Counted from the first letter of the stretch, positions 36,384-46,948 are shown. The stretch: DNA of 64,000 bases from Saprospiraceae bacterium (GCA_016711125.1 JADJTQ010000013.1:62001-126000); one strand, 5' to 3'. The notes: generated from the letters alone by a model not told the origin. Translations and numbers: made by a program.

Positions 36384-39300
36384 ATGGCAACGCAAGTTGT
36401 AGCTACCCATCAGCAAAACGGCCGGATAAACTTCGGCAAAATCAATCTAGCTTCAGCATATCCTGATCTACTTGAAATCCAAATCAAATCGTTTCAAGAG
36501 TTTTTCCAACTGGAAACGACGCCTGATAATCGTGCTAATGAAGGATTGTACCGCGTGTTTCAAGAGAATTTTCCAATTTCTGACGCCCGAAATATATTCG
36601 TTCTGGAGTTTTTGGATTATTACGTCGATCCACCACGATACACGATCGAAGAATGTATGCAGCGGGGTTTGACCTACAGCGTACCATTAAAAGCAAAACT
36701 TCGATTGTCTTGCAACGATGAGGAGCACGTTGATTTTCAAACGATTGTGCAGGATGTTTTCTTAGGCAACATCCCTTACATGACTCCTAAAGGTACTTTC
36801 GTGATTAATGGAGCGGAGCGAGTTATCGTTTCTCAACTTCACCGGTCACCTGGCGTATTCTTTAGTCAGAGTTTCCACCCGAATGGTACCAAAATCTATT
36901 CTGCCAGGGTAATTCCTTTTAAGGGCGCCTGGATGGAGTTTGCCACCGATATTAATGCGGTGATGTACGCCTATATTGATCGAAAGAAAAAATTTCCGGT
37001 CACCACCCTTCTAAGGGCAATTGGATATGACTCGGATAAACAAATATTGGATCTGTTTGGTTTGGCAGAAGAAATTAAAGCCACCAAAAAAGCTTTATCA
37101 GGTGCGGTAGGTAGAAAACTTGCTGCCCGAGTCTTACGCAAATGGGTTGAAGACTTTGTCGATGAAGATACCGGTGAAGTGGTATCAATCGAACGGAATG
37201 AAATCATCCTTGAGCGTGATATCGTGCTTGAAGAAGAACATATCGAACAAATTGTAGACGCTGAGGTCGACACGATTATCCTGCAACGTGCTGATATTGA
37301 GGCTGATTACTCGATCATCTACAATACACTCCAAAAAGATGTATCCAGTTCCGAACTTGAGGCTGTGCAGCAGATCTACCGGCAGTTGAGAGGAACCGAT
37401 CCGCCCGACGAAGAGACTGCTCGTGGTATTATTGATAAGCTGTTCTTTTCAGATAAACGATACAATCTGGGTGAAGTAGGTCGATACAAGATCAATCGAA
37501 AGCTAGATATCGGTATTGATCCCGAAACGCTGATACTGACGAAAGAGGACATTATTGAAATCGTCAAATACCTGGTCAGCCTGACCAATCAAATGGCTGA
37601 ACTGGATGATATTGACCATTTGAGCAATCGTCGGGTCAGGACAGTCGGAGAGCAACTTTACGCCCAGTTTGGAGTAGGACTCGCCAGGATGGCCAGAACT
37701 ATTCGAGAACGGATGAATGTCAGGGATAATGAAGTATTTACTCCTATTGACCTGATTAATGCACGTACGCTTTCATCGGTGATCAATAGCTTTTTCGGTA
37801 CCAGTCAGCTTTCGCAATTCCTTGACCAGACCAATCCACTCTCGGAGATCACCCACAAGCGAAGAATTTCTGCTTTAGGACCAGGTGGTCTCTCCCGGGA
37901 ACGGGCAGGATTTGAAGTACGTGACGTACACTATTCCCATTATGGACGTCTCTGTACGATTGAGACTCGGAGGGACCAAATATTGGTTTGATCTCCACTC
38001 TTTGCGTGCATGCCAAAGTAAACAAGATGGGATTTCTTGAGACTCCTTACCGAAAAGTCGTCGATGGGCAAATTGATATGAAACGAGAGGCTGAATACCT
38101 TTCGGCTGAGGGTGAGGACTACCGGAGGATAGCGCAGGCCAATTCAAAAATCGATGATAAGGGCACGTTTCTCTCAGATAGGATCAAGTGCAGAGAACAT
38201 GGCGATTTTCCGGTTTTGACACCAGTAGAAGTTGAATATATGGATGTGGCTCCTAATCAGATTGTTGGAGTATCTGCATCACTGATTCCATTTCTTGAAA
38301 ACGATGATGCCAATCGGGCACTCATGGGCTCAAACATGCAACGTCAAGCGGTGCCGCTACTAAGGCCAAGTGCACCGATTGTTGGTACCGGTTTGGAAGG
38401 GATAGTCGCCCAGGATTCACGTATGCTGATCAACGCGGAGGGTGAAGGGGTTGTTGAGTACGTTGATGCTGACAGTATCGTGATCAAATATGACCGTACA
38501 GAAGAAGATCAATCGGTTTCTTTTGAAGATAACCTGGTCACCTACAATCTGACCAAGTTTATGCGTACCAATCAGGGTACTTGTATCAACCTGAAACCCA
38601 TTGTCAAAAAGGGACAAAGGGTAATAAAAGGAATGATTCTTTGTGATGGCTATGCCACAGAAAGAGGAGAGCTTGCCCTTGGGCAAAATCTCAAAGTGGC
38701 TTTTATGCCCTGGAAAGGATACAACTTTGAAGATGCTATCGTGCTTTCTGAAAGGGTAGTTCGGGAAGACATCTTTACTTCCATTCACATTGAGCATTTT
38801 GAACTTGATGTGCGTGACACCAAATTGGGTGAAGAAGAGTTGACCAATGATATTCCAAATGTGAGCGAGGATGCTACAAAAGATCTCGATGAAAATGGAA
38901 TCATTAGAATCGGCGCCTGGGTAGAAGAAGGTGATATTCTGATTGGAAAGATCACTCCAAAGGGTGAGTCAGATCCTACTCCGGAAGAAAAACTGCTTCG
39001 GGCTATATTTGGAGATAAAGCGGGTGATGTCAAAGATGCTTCCCTAAAGGCACCTCCCTCCACCAAAGGGGTAGTTATTAATAAACAATTGTTTGCCAGA
39101 GCGAAAAAAGATAAGACAAAAAAGGCACAAGAGAAGAATGTACTGACCAAATTGGACGATCAGCACGCCATCGTACTCAACGAGCTAAAAACATTGTTGG
39201 TTGATAAGCTAAATGCCCTGGTGGATACAGTATCTACCGAAGGAATCAGAAGTGTCTACAATGAAGTACTGGTAAAAAAGGGTACCAAACTTAATAAAAA

Positions 39301-40204
39301 TGTCTTAAAAAACATTGACTACAGTGTGGTGGACTATACCAATTGGACCAAGGAGGATAAAACTAACACATTAATAGCCAGGTTGTTACACAACTACACC
39401 ATCAAGGTCAATGAAGAGATTGGACGATATAAGCGCGAGAAATTCAATGTCTCAATTGGTGATGAGTTGCCCGCTGGTGTGCTTAAATTGGCCAAAGTAT
39501 ATATGGCCAAAAAACGCAAACTGAAAGTAGGTGATAAGTTAGCAGGCCGGCACGGTAATAAGGGTATCGTTTCAAGAATTGTGCGTGTAGAAGATATGCC
39601 TTTCCTGGAGGATGGAACTGCTGTCGACATTGTGCTCAATCCACTCGGGGTACCTTCGCGGATGAACCTTGGGCAAATTTTTGAAACAGTTCTGGGATGG
39701 GCCGGTGAAAAATTGAACACTAAGTTTTCAACCCCGATTTTTGATGGTGCATCACTCGACGAAATTGAGGAATATATTGAGAAGGCCAGTTTACCCAGTT
39801 ATGGACAAACCTATCTTTATGATGGCGGTACCGGTGACAGATTCCATCAGCAAGCAACGGTGGGAGTGATCTACATGTTGAAATTGTCACACATGGTTGA
39901 CGATAAAATGCACGCACGTTCGATCGGACCATACTCGCTCATCACTCAGCAACCCCTTGGTGGTAAGGCGCAATTTGGTGGTCAGCGATTTGGTGAGATG
40001 GAGGTATGGGCGCTCGAAGCTTTTGGTGCATCGACCATCTTACAGGAATTGCTCACGATCAAGTCTGACGATATTATTGGTAGAGCAAAAACGTATGAAG
40101 CCATTGTGAAAGGTGACAATTTGCCTGATCCTAATATTCCGGAGTCATTCAATGTACTCATTCACGAACTCCGTGGTCTGGCACTGGATGTGAAATTTGA
40201 TTAG
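36384..40204 (+). CDS. rpoB: DNA-directed RNA polymerase subunit beta (one-base frameshift)
   Basis: The gene encodes the beta subunit of RNA polymerase, about 1273 residues once repaired. The first part (to 37991) runs to RERAGFEVRDVHYSHYGRLC and then reads TIETRRDQILV and stop. The second, in another frame, goes on with LISTLCVHAKVNKMGF. The family has PIETPEGPNIGLI here. Adding one C (ACTCGG to ACTCCGG, near 37968) restores TIETPEGPNIGLISTLCVH. The apparent second start is a TTG, really the Leu of IGLI. Downstream parts are normal (GDKLAGRHGNKGIVSRI, GKAQFGGQRFGEMEVWALEA). The break is almost certainly a sequence error. Confidence 0.97.
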
Positions 40205-40231
40205 TAAACACCTTCTTTAAAAGTCTATAAT

Positions 40232-43200
40232 ATGTCTCTTAGAAAATCATTAAATAAACAAAAAGCAGACTTTGATAGCATCACCATTAGCCTTTGCTCA
40301 CCAGATGAGATTCTGGAGCGATCTTTTGGTGAAGTCCTAAAGCCGGAGACAATCAACTATCGCTCATACAAACCTGAGAGAGATGGATTGTTTTGTGAGC
40401 GGATTTTTGGCCCGGTTAAAGACTATGAATGTTACTGCGGTAAGTATAAAAGAATTCGATATAAGGGTATCGTTTGTGACCGTTGTGGAGTAGAAGTTAC
40501 CGAGAAGAAGGTGAGAAGGGAGCGAATGGGTCACATCAAACTAGTGGTTCCGGTTGTTCATATTTGGTTTTTTAAGTCGCTACCCAACAAGATTGGTTAC
40601 CTTCTGGGTCTATCTTCGAAGAAATTGGAATCTATCGTTTATTATGAGCGATATGTTGTGGTACATCCGGGGGTAAAAGAAGCAGAGGGTATTGCCAGGC
40701 TGGACCTGTTGACCGAAGAAGAATATATTGAAATACATGATAGCCTTCCTCGCGAAAACCATATGTTAGAAGATGACGATCCCAACAAGTTTATTGCATT
40801 GATGGGTGCTGAAGCGATCAGAGTACTTTTAATCAGATTAGATCTCGATGATCTCTCTTATTCATTAAGATTGCAAGCTGCCACCGAGACCTCTCAACAA
40901 CGGAAATCAGAGGCGTTGAAAAGATTGAGAGTGGTGGAAGCTTTCCGCGATGGTTTGCGAAAAATCGAGAATAGACCGGAATGGGCGGTGATTCAGTATC
41001 TGCCTGTGGTGCCACCCGAACTAAGGCCATTAGTTCCACTGGATGGTGGTCGGTTTGCCAGTTCAGACCTTAATGATCTTTATCGCCGGGTCATCATCAG
41101 AAACAACCGACTAAAGCGTCTTCTAGAGATTAAAGCACCTGAGGTCATCTTGAGAAACGAGAAGAGGATGCTTCAGGAAGCGGTCGATTCGCTTTTTGAC
41201 AATTCTAGAAAATCAAACGCTGTCAAAGCAGAAGGTGGCCGGCCATTAAAGTCACTTAGTGATATTCTTAAAGGTAAGCAAGGACGTTTTCGTCAAAATC
41301 TTCTTGGAAAGCGGGTTGACTACAGCGGCCGTTCTGTCATAGTGGTAGGGCCAACTCTAAAGCTACACGAATGTGGTTTGCCAAAAGGTATGGCAGCGGA
41401 GTTGTTCAAACCGTTTATAATCCGCAAGTTGATCGAAAGAGGTATCGTCAAAACGGTTAAATCTGCGAAAAAATTGGTCGATAAGAAGGACCCTGTAATT
41501 TGGGAAATCCTGGAAAACATTTTGAAGGGGCACCCAGTCTTGTTGAACCGGGCTCCGACGCTGCACCGCCTTTCTATTCAGGCTTTTCAGCCAAAACTGA
41601 TTGAGGGAAAAGCCATCCAGCTACACCCTTTGGTATGCGGTGCATTTAATGCTGACTTTGATGGTGACCAAATGGCTGTACACTTGCCTTTGAGTCAGGC
41701 AGCAATTCTGGAAGCACAGATATTGATGCTTTCATCGCATAACATCTTAAATCCTCAGGATGGATCCCCGATTACCCTGCCTTCGCAAGACATGGTATTG
41801 GGATTGTACTATCTGAGTAAAGAGCGTACACAAAGCAATGGCAGTGCCAATGGTGTCCGCACTTTTTATTCAGCTGAAGAGGTGCTTATCGCATATAATG
41901 AGGGTAGAATCGATCTACATGCACCCATTAAGGTAAGAGTGCCCATTGAAAAGGAAAAGGGCAATGTGGCAGTCGAATTAATTCGAACGACGGTCGGTAG
42001 GGTGATATTTAATCACGCAGTGCCAAAGTCAGTGCCTTACATCAACGAATTATTGACTAAGCGTAATCTTAAGACGATTATCAGTAATATTATCATCCGC
42101 ACCAATCTTGAGATCACTGCTGATTTTTTAGATCACATTAAGGACCTTGGATTTCATTGGGCATTTAAAGGTGGCCTTTCATTCAATTTGGGTGATTTGA
42201 TCACTCCAACCGTAAAGGCTGAAGTCCTGGATGAGGCACAGACCGAAGTTGATGAGGTTTGGGAAAACTACAATATGGGTCTGATTACCAACAATGAGCG
42301 ATATAACCAGATCATTGATAAGTGGACTTATGCCGACAACACGATCACTGACAACCTTCTGAAAGAACTGAGTGAGCATAAAGACGGGTTCAACTCGGTA
42401 TATATGATGCTACACTCTGGTGCACGTGGGTCGAAACAGCAGATCAAACAGTTGTGTGGACTACGAGGCCTCATGGCTAAACCACGAAAGTCTGGTGACA
42501 CCGGAAATGCCATTATCGAAAACCCAATTTTATCAAACTTCCTGGATGGCTTGTCAGTACTCGAGTACTTTATCTCCACCCACGGTGCCCGGAAAGGTCT
42601 CGCAGATACAGCGCTCAAAACGGCTGATGCAGGTTACCTAACCAGAAGATTGGTAGACGTAGCGCAAGATGTGGTGATCATGGAAGAAGATTGTGGCACA
42701 CTAAGAGGTAATGAAACATTTGCACTTAAAGACAATGAAAAGGTAATTCAAGCCTTGGCTCGTCGTATCGAGGGTCGATTTACCTTGTATGATATTATAC
42801 ATCCGGTAACTGATGAAGTCATCGTACCATCAGACGGATATATTGATGAAAAAACGGCTGACTACATCGATGATGTTGGCATAGAAATGGTCAATATCAG
42901 ATCAGCACTTACCTGCGAAACCAAGAGAGGTATCTGCCGTAGATGTTACGGTAAAAACCTAGCGTCCGGTAGAATTACCGAGCGGGGAGATGCAGTAGGT
43001 ATTATTGCAGCCCAGTCCATTGGAGAACCAGGTACCCAGTTGACTCTGCGTACTTTCCACGTGGGTGGTATCGCTTCGGTTACCAAAGCTGAATCAGAGC
43101 TATCTTCCAAATTTGATGCTGTGGTCGAATTTGACGGCATCAAGACAACCAAATTAGTTGAAGACGGTAGCTCAAGAGAGGTAGTACTTTCCAGAACCGG

Positions 43201-44488
43201 AGAGATAAGGCTGGTCGACTCAAAGTCAGGTAAATTGTATACCTCAATGCATATTCCATATGGAGCTCGAATCTTTGTCAGAGATAAGCAACCGGTCAAA
43301 AGAAATGACGTACTCTGTGAGTGGGATCCATTCAATGCAGTGATCATTTCTGAATTTTCAGGCGTTGCTGAATTTGAGGCTGTCGAGGAAGGTGAAACAT
43401 ACCGGATCGAGCGTGATGACCAGACGGGATATGCCGAAAAAGTTGTAGTGGAATCGAAGAAGAAACGAAAAATTCCGGTGATCAAGATTCTCAGCAAGGA
43501 CGGTGAGGATCTACGTAATTATAATTTACCGGTGGGTGCCTATATCTCTATCGACGATGGGGATGAAATAACTTCTGGTCAGATCATCGCTAAAATACCA
43601 AGGAATCTTGGAAAGATTTCGGACATCACAGGAGGTCTACCCAGAGTTACTGAGTTATTTGAAGCAAGGAATCCATCCAACCCAGCTGTGGTAGCCGAAA
43701 TTGATGGAGTCGTTGCTTTTGGTAAAATCAAACGGGGAAATCGCGAAGTAATCATAACTGCTAAAGATGAGCAGATACGAAAGTATTTGATCGGACTCTC
43801 CAAACATATTCTGGTACAAGAGGGAGACTTCGTACGTGCCGGCACACAACTATCTGACGGATCGGTTGCACCAAGTGATATTCTTGACATTAAAGGGCCA
43901 TTTGCGGTTCAGACTTATCTGGTGAATGGAGTACAGGAGGTCTACCGGGCTCAGGGCATCACCATCAATGATAAACACATAGAGGTCATTGTACGTCAGA
44001 TGATGCGTAGAGTGGTCATTGTTGATCCGGGAGATACCAGTTTTCTTGAGGGTGAGGCGGTTGAGAAATACGATTTCTTAGAGCAGAATGATTGGATTTT
44101 CGATAAGAAATTCATTACTGAAGTAGGTGATTCCAATAAATTGAAAGCCGGACAATTAGTCACCTTGAGACAGTTGCGTGAAGAAAACAGCTTTTTGAAG
44201 AGGAATGACCTTAAGGCGGTTGAGTATAGAGATGCTGTTGCTTCAACTTCGAGCCCTGAATTGCAAGGGATTACCAAATCATCATTGGGTACCCATAGCT
44301 GGATTTCAGCTGCATCTTTCCAGGAAACCACCAAAGTGCTTAGCACCGCTGCGATTGCTGCCAGAGAAGATGGTCTGATTGGATTGAAAGAAAATGTAAT
44401 TGTAGGCAAGAAGATCCCGGCAGGTACCGGATTGAGAAAATTCAGATCTTTGATAGTTACTGGTGATCCGGTGACGGAAGAAGACTAG
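40232..44488 (+). CDS. rpoC: DNA-directed RNA polymerase subunit beta'
   Basis: The 1418-residue protein has the N-terminal zinc site (CYCGKYKRIRYKGIVCDRCG), the catalytic Mg motif NADFDGDQMAVH (about residue 470), the bridge-helix/trigger-loop region (GEPGTQLTLRTFHVGG) and the second zinc-site cysteines (CETKRGICRRCYG). It catalyses RNA synthesis with RpoB. It starts 27 bases after rpoB and is the last gene of the block, closed by a terminator at 44526-44556. Unlike rpoB, it is intact. Confidence 0.99.
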   Translation: MSLRKSLNKQKADFDSITISLCSPDEILERSFGEVLKPETINYRSYKPERDGLFCERIFGPVKDYECYCGKYKRIRYKGIVCDRCGVEVTEKKVRRERMGHIKLVVPVVHIWFFKSLPNKIGYLLGLSSKKLESIVYYERYVVVHPGVKEAEGIARLDLLTEEEYIEIHDSLPRENHMLEDDDPNKFIALMGAEAIRVLLIRLDLDDLSYSLRLQAATETSQQRKSEALKRLRVVEAFRDGLRKIENRPEWAVIQYLPVVPPELRPLVPLDGGRFASSDLNDLYRRVIIRNNRLKRLLEIKAPEVILRNEKRMLQEAVDSLFDNSRKSNAVKAEGGRPLKSLSDILKGKQGRFRQNLLGKRVDYSGRSVIVVGPTLKLHECGLPKGMAAELFKPFIIRKLIERGIVKTVKSAKKLVDKKDPVIWEILENILKGHPVLLNRAPTLHRLSIQAFQPKLIEGKAIQLHPLVCGAFNADFDGDQMAVHLPLSQAAILEAQILMLSSHNILNPQDGSPITLPSQDMVLGLYYLSKERTQSNGSANGVRTFYSAEEVLIAYNEGRIDLHAPIKVRVPIEKEKGNVAVELIRTTVGRVIFNHAVPKSVPYINELLTKRNLKTIISNIIIRTNLEITADFLDHIKDLGFHWAFKGGLSFNLGDLITPTVKAEVLDEAQTEVDEVWENYNMGLITNNERYNQIIDKWTYADNTITDNLLKELSEHKDGFNSVYMMLHSGARGSKQQIKQLCGLRGLMAKPRKSGDTGNAIIENPILSNFLDGLSVLEYFISTHGARKGLADTALKTADAGYLTRRLVDVAQDVVIMEEDCGTLRGNETFALKDNEKVIQALARRIEGRFTLYDIIHPVTDEVIVPSDGYIDEKTADYIDDVGIEMVNIRSALTCETKRGICRRCYGKNLASGRITERGDAVGIIAAQSIGEPGTQLTLRTFHVGGIASVTKAESELSSKFDAVVEFDGIKTTKLVEDGSSREVVLSRTGEIRLVDSKSGKLYTSMHIPYGARIFVRDKQPVKRNDVLCEWDPFNAVIISEFSGVAEFEAVEEGETYRIERDDQTGYAEKVVVESKKKRKIPVIKILSKDGEDLRNYNLPVGAYISIDDGDEITSGQIIAKIPRNLGKISDITGGLPRVTELFEARNPSNPAVVAEIDGVVAFGKIKRGNREVIITAKDEQIRKYLIGLSKHILVQEGDFVRAGTQLSDGSVAPSDILDIKGPFAVQTYLVNGVQEVYRAQGITINDKHIEVIVRQMMRRVVIVDPGDTSFLEGEAVEKYDFLEQNDWIFDKKFITEVGDSNKLKAGQLVTLRQLREENSFLKRNDLKAVEYRDAVASTSSPELQGITKSSLGTHSWISAASFQETTKVLSTAAIAAREDGLIGLKENVIVGKKIPAGTGLRKFRSLIVTGDPVTEED

Positions 44489-44525
44489 TACAAAATTCGA
44501 TTCTTTTACAGAATTTAGGTTTAAG

Positions 44526-44556
44526 GCTGTGGGCTTCGGTTCACAGCTTTTTTTTT
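44526..44556 (+). terminator. Terminator after rpoC
   Basis: GCTGTG (44526-44531) pairs with CACAGC (44542-44547) around a loop containing CTTCGG, followed by nine T. It is a textbook intrinsic terminator closing the secE-rpoC transcript. Confidence 0.9.
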
Positions 44557-44617
44557 GCCCGGTTTAGAGAACCGATACATTTGGTATATTATCCAATAGA
44601 AAATTTTCAAAAAAATG

Positions 44618-44661
44618 TGCAGTTAGATGATTGCGCATATATTTGCAGTCAAATAACTGCA
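44618..44661 (+). promoter_or_regulatory. Promoter and double operator of the ArsR-like gene
   Basis: A TATATTTG promoter box lies at 44638-44645. It overlaps a perfect inverted repeat, TGCAGT-CAAATA-ACTGCA, at 44644-44661. A second, imperfect copy (TGCAGT-N6-ATTGCG) begins 26 bases upstream at 44618. The GTG start follows at 44665, so a bound repressor would block initiation. This fits autoregulation by the adjacent winged-helix protein. Confidence 0.6.
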
Positions 44662-44664
44662 TAA

Positions 44665-44988
44665 GTGAAATTAAGAAGAGATGTATTCCAAGCAATAGCC
44701 GACCCCACTCGAAGAACGATAATTACTTTAGTGGCCCTTCAAGCAATGACACCTACTGCAATAGCAGAGAATTTTGACTCTTCCAGGCAAACCATTTCCA
44801 AGCACATACAAATCCTCACAGAGTGCGAAATATTGGAACAAGAACAAAAGGGCAGAGAGATTTACTATCAGCTGAACCCAAAAGGGATGAAAGAAATAGC
44901 GGAATTTATCGACCCATTTAGAAAAATGTGGGATGACCGATTTAATAGATTAGAAGCCGTAATGAAAAAACATCAATCAAAAAAATAG
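44665..44988 (+). CDS. ArsR-family winged-helix transcriptional regulator
   Basis: The 107-residue protein matches the ArsR/SmtB-type regulators that accompany SRPBCC genes: VFQAIADPTRRTIITLVALQ at the start and a recognition helix region SSRQTISKHIQILTECEILEQE. No metal-binding Cys pair is seen in the DNA-binding helix, so it is probably not a metal sensor. The start is GTG at 44665, only three bases after an inverted repeat that looks like its operator. It overlaps nothing and precedes the SRPBCC gene by seven bases, so the pair is one unit. Confidence 0.88.
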   Translation: MKLRRDVFQAIADPTRRTIITLVALQAMTPTAIAENFDSSRQTISKHIQILTECEILEQEQKGREIYYQLNPKGMKEIAEFIDPFRKMWDDRFNRLEAVMKKHQSKK

Positions 44989-44995
44989 AACCAGT

Positions 44996-45490
44996 ATGGA
45001 ACAAAAAACAAAAGTCAATGCAGAAGACGGTAAACAAGAAATACTGATAACAAGAGAATTTGAATTACCACTGGCATTACTTTTTAAAGCGTATGTGGAA
45101 CCCGAAATTGTTGAACAATGGATGGGGACAAAAGTGTTAAAGCTCGAGAGCAAAAAGCACGGAAGTTACCAATTTGAAACCACCGACACAAAGGGAAACA
45201 AATATGGTTTTAATGGAGTAATTCACGAATTTAAGCCTAATCAAAAAATCATACGAACATTTGAAATGGAGAATATGCCTTTTGGAGTCCAGCTTGAGGT
45301 CTTGGAATTTGAAGAGCTGACAGAAGACTCCAGCAAACTACAAAAAAAAGTAATATATGAATCCGTTTCACATAGAGATGAAAATTTAAAATTGCCATTC
45401 GTACAAGGCATCAATATCGCACACAACCGATTACAAGAAATCACAAGAAAATTTAAAATAGCAACATATGACAACGACAAGGAGAAATAA
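44996..45490 (+). CDS. SRPBCC (AHSA1-like) domain protein
   Basis: The 164-residue protein has the START/SRPBCC fold of the AHSA1/activator of Hsp90 ATPase-like family: LITREFELPLALLFKAYVEPEIVEQWMG, then GSYQFETTDTKGNKYGFNGVIHEFKPNQKIIRTFE. Such proteins bind hydrophobic ligands and are very often paired with an ArsR-type regulator, as here. The ligand is unknown. Its last 23 bases overlap the start of a small DoxX-like reading frame. Confidence 0.88.
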   Translation: MEQKTKVNAEDGKQEILITREFELPLALLFKAYVEPEIVEQWMGTKVLKLESKKHGSYQFETTDTKGNKYGFNGVIHEFKPNQKIIRTFEMENMPFGVQLEVLEFEELTEDSSKLQKKVIYESVSHRDENLKLPFVQGINIAHNRLQEITRKFKIATYDNDKEK

Positions 45491-45644
45491 GGTCCTCTAT
45501 TGGGGTGCAACTATTTGGCTTGCTCTAGGCTATCCGATTCTAAAGGAATGGGCATATGCAGGTTTTTTCTTCACTATGACTGGTGCAATTATTTCCCATT
45601 TAGCAATTGGCGATGAAGATAAACCGGGTAACCCAAATTTGTAA
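45468..45644 (+). pseudogene. DoxX-like protein with a large internal deletion (58 codons)
   Basis: An ATG at 45468 opens a 58-codon frame. Its start MTTTRRNKVLYWGATIWLALG matches the beginning of small DoxX-like membrane proteins. It then jumps directly to their end: YPILKEWAYAGFFFTMTGAIISHLAIGDE. The family is about 120 residues, so roughly the middle third to half is missing, in frame, taking two transmembrane segments with it. The DoxX-like gene is a regular partner of ArsR+SRPBCC pairs, which supports the call. Whether the mini-protein is still made is unknown. Confidence 0.65.
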
Positions 45645-45726
45645 AATTTGTAACTTCCTCTTCCATTCCAATCTTAAGACCTGCCGAGAGAAAGGCTATT
45701 TTTATTAACCGTTAAAGTGAATAGTT

Positions 45727-46308
45727 ATGAACCCAAAAGTTGTTGATAGGTTTTTAGATAGAGCTAAAACTTGGCAAGAAGAAATGAAATTGTTGAGAAA
45801 AATCTGCCTTGATTGCGGACTGACCGAAGATTTTAAATGGATGCACCCTTGTTATACGCTTCAGGGAAAAAATATTGTTTTAATTCACGGATTTAAGGAA
45901 TATTGTGCACTTCTTTTTCATAAAGGTGTCTTATTGAACGATACCAACGATATTCTAATCCAACAAACAGAGAATGTGCAATCGGCTCGTCAAATTCGAT
46001 TTACCAGTTTGCAGGAAATAATTGATTTACGACCTACGATTGTGGACTATATTTTTGAAGCTGTTGAGGTAGAGAAAGCAGGATTAGAAGTGAAAATGAA
46101 AAAGACTACCGAATTTGATATGCCGGCTGAATTTAGAAAAGTCTTAGATGGTAACACCGATTTAAAATCTGCTTTTGAAGTTTTAACACCGGGGCGCCAA
46201 CGAGGGTATTTGCTGTATTTTTCTCAAGCCAAGCAATCCAAAACTCGTGAATCAAGAATTGAAAAATTTATTCCAAAAATTTTCGATGGGAAGGGATTAA
46301 ATGATTGA
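45727..46308 (+). CDS. YdeI/OmdA family protein (DUF1801-type)
   Basis: The 193-residue protein has an N-terminal DUF1801-like domain (WQEEMKLLRKICLDCGLTEDFKWMHPCYTLQGKNIVLIHGFKEY) and the C-terminal YdeI/OmpD-associated signature (FDMPAEFRKVLDGNTDLKSAFEVLTPGRQRGYLLYFSQAK). The family is linked to bacteriocin or stress protection in some species, without a known reaction. It is the last member of the ArsR/SRPBCC/DoxX group. These genes are AT-richer and use more A-ending codons than rpoC next door, suggesting acquisition as a cassette (inference). Confidence 0.85.
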   Translation: MNPKVVDRFLDRAKTWQEEMKLLRKICLDCGLTEDFKWMHPCYTLQGKNIVLIHGFKEYCALLFHKGVLLNDTNDILIQQTENVQSARQIRFTSLQEIIDLRPTIVDYIFEAVEVEKAGLEVKMKKTTEFDMPAEFRKVLDGNTDLKSAFEVLTPGRQRGYLLYFSQAKQSKTRESRIEKFIPKIFDGKGLND

Positions 46309-46322
46309 GAGCGGTATTTGAT

Positions 46323-46919
46323 TTATTTAGGTACATAGGCATCCATCATACGTGCAAAGTATTTACCCATAATATCAAATTCGAGATTTACCTCCATTCC
46401 CGCTTTTAATTGTCCAAAATTTGTGTGATCCCAGGTGTATGGTATAATGGCAACTTTAAACTGAGTATCAGTCGGGTCAATAACGGTCAGACTAACTCCA
46501 TTAATGGCAATAGATCCTTTTTGCACCATGAGAGGTGCATTTTTTATATCAAATGAGAAACTCAAAAGATGGCTACCCTTCAGGTCTTCAATTTTAAAAC
46601 ATCGGCCCTTAGCATCTACGTGACCTTGCACTATATGGCCATCTAAACGGGCGCCAAATACCATCGCCCTTTCCAGATTGACCATTTGACCCTTTTGCCA
46701 GTTGCCCAAGGTAGATCTATCCAACGTTTCCTGCACAGCTACGACCCGATGTAGGTTGCCCGAGATATCGACCACTGTGAGGCACACGCCATCGTGCGAT
46801 AGGCTTTGGTCTATTTTTAATTGCGAGGAAATTTCAGACTCAATCGTAAAAGTGAGATTTGTTTCTTTTTTTGTAAGATCTTGAATTTGACCACAACACT
46901 CAACAATGCCTGTAAACAT
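46323..46919 (-). CDS. ribE: Riboflavin synthase, alpha chain
   Basis: The 198-residue enzyme converts two lumazine molecules to riboflavin. Two similar lumazine-binding halves are visible: MFTGIVECCGQIQDL with SHDGVCLTVVDI, then GHIVQGHVDAKGRCF with IAINGVSLTVIDP. The start MFTGIVE is diagnostic. It stands slightly apart (78 bases) from the T9SS protein gene upstream and has its own candidate promoter box TACATTTG at 46941-46948. Confidence 0.96.
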   Translation of the reverse strand: MFTGIVECCGQIQDLTKKETNLTFTIESEISSQLKIDQSLSHDGVCLTVVDISGNLHRVVAVQETLDRSTLGNWQKGQMVNLERAMVFGARLDGHIVQGHVDAKGRCFKIEDLKGSHLLSFSFDIKNAPLMVQKGSIAINGVSLTVIDPTDTQFKVAIIPYTWDHTNFGQLKAGMEVNLEFDIMGKYFARMMDAYVPK

Positions 46920-46940
46920 TTATTAGAATCATTATTTGTG

Positions 46941-46948
46941 CAAATGTA
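46941..46948 (-). promoter_or_regulatory. Candidate -7 box for ribE
   Basis: TACATTTG on the minus strand fits TAnnTTTG, 21 bases before the ribE ATG. No clear -33 element is seen, and no FMN riboswitch is present in the short leader. Confidence 0.4.

Noticed and set aside
37960..37995. Programmed ribosomal frameshift or naturally split rpoB
   Set aside because: There is no slippery heptamer. The apparent start of the second part is an internal TTG (Leu), and adding one C restores the universally conserved motif exactly.
42946..43497. A 183-codon minus-strand frame inside rpoC
   Set aside because: Ser/Thr-rich shadow opposite a conserved part of rpoC.
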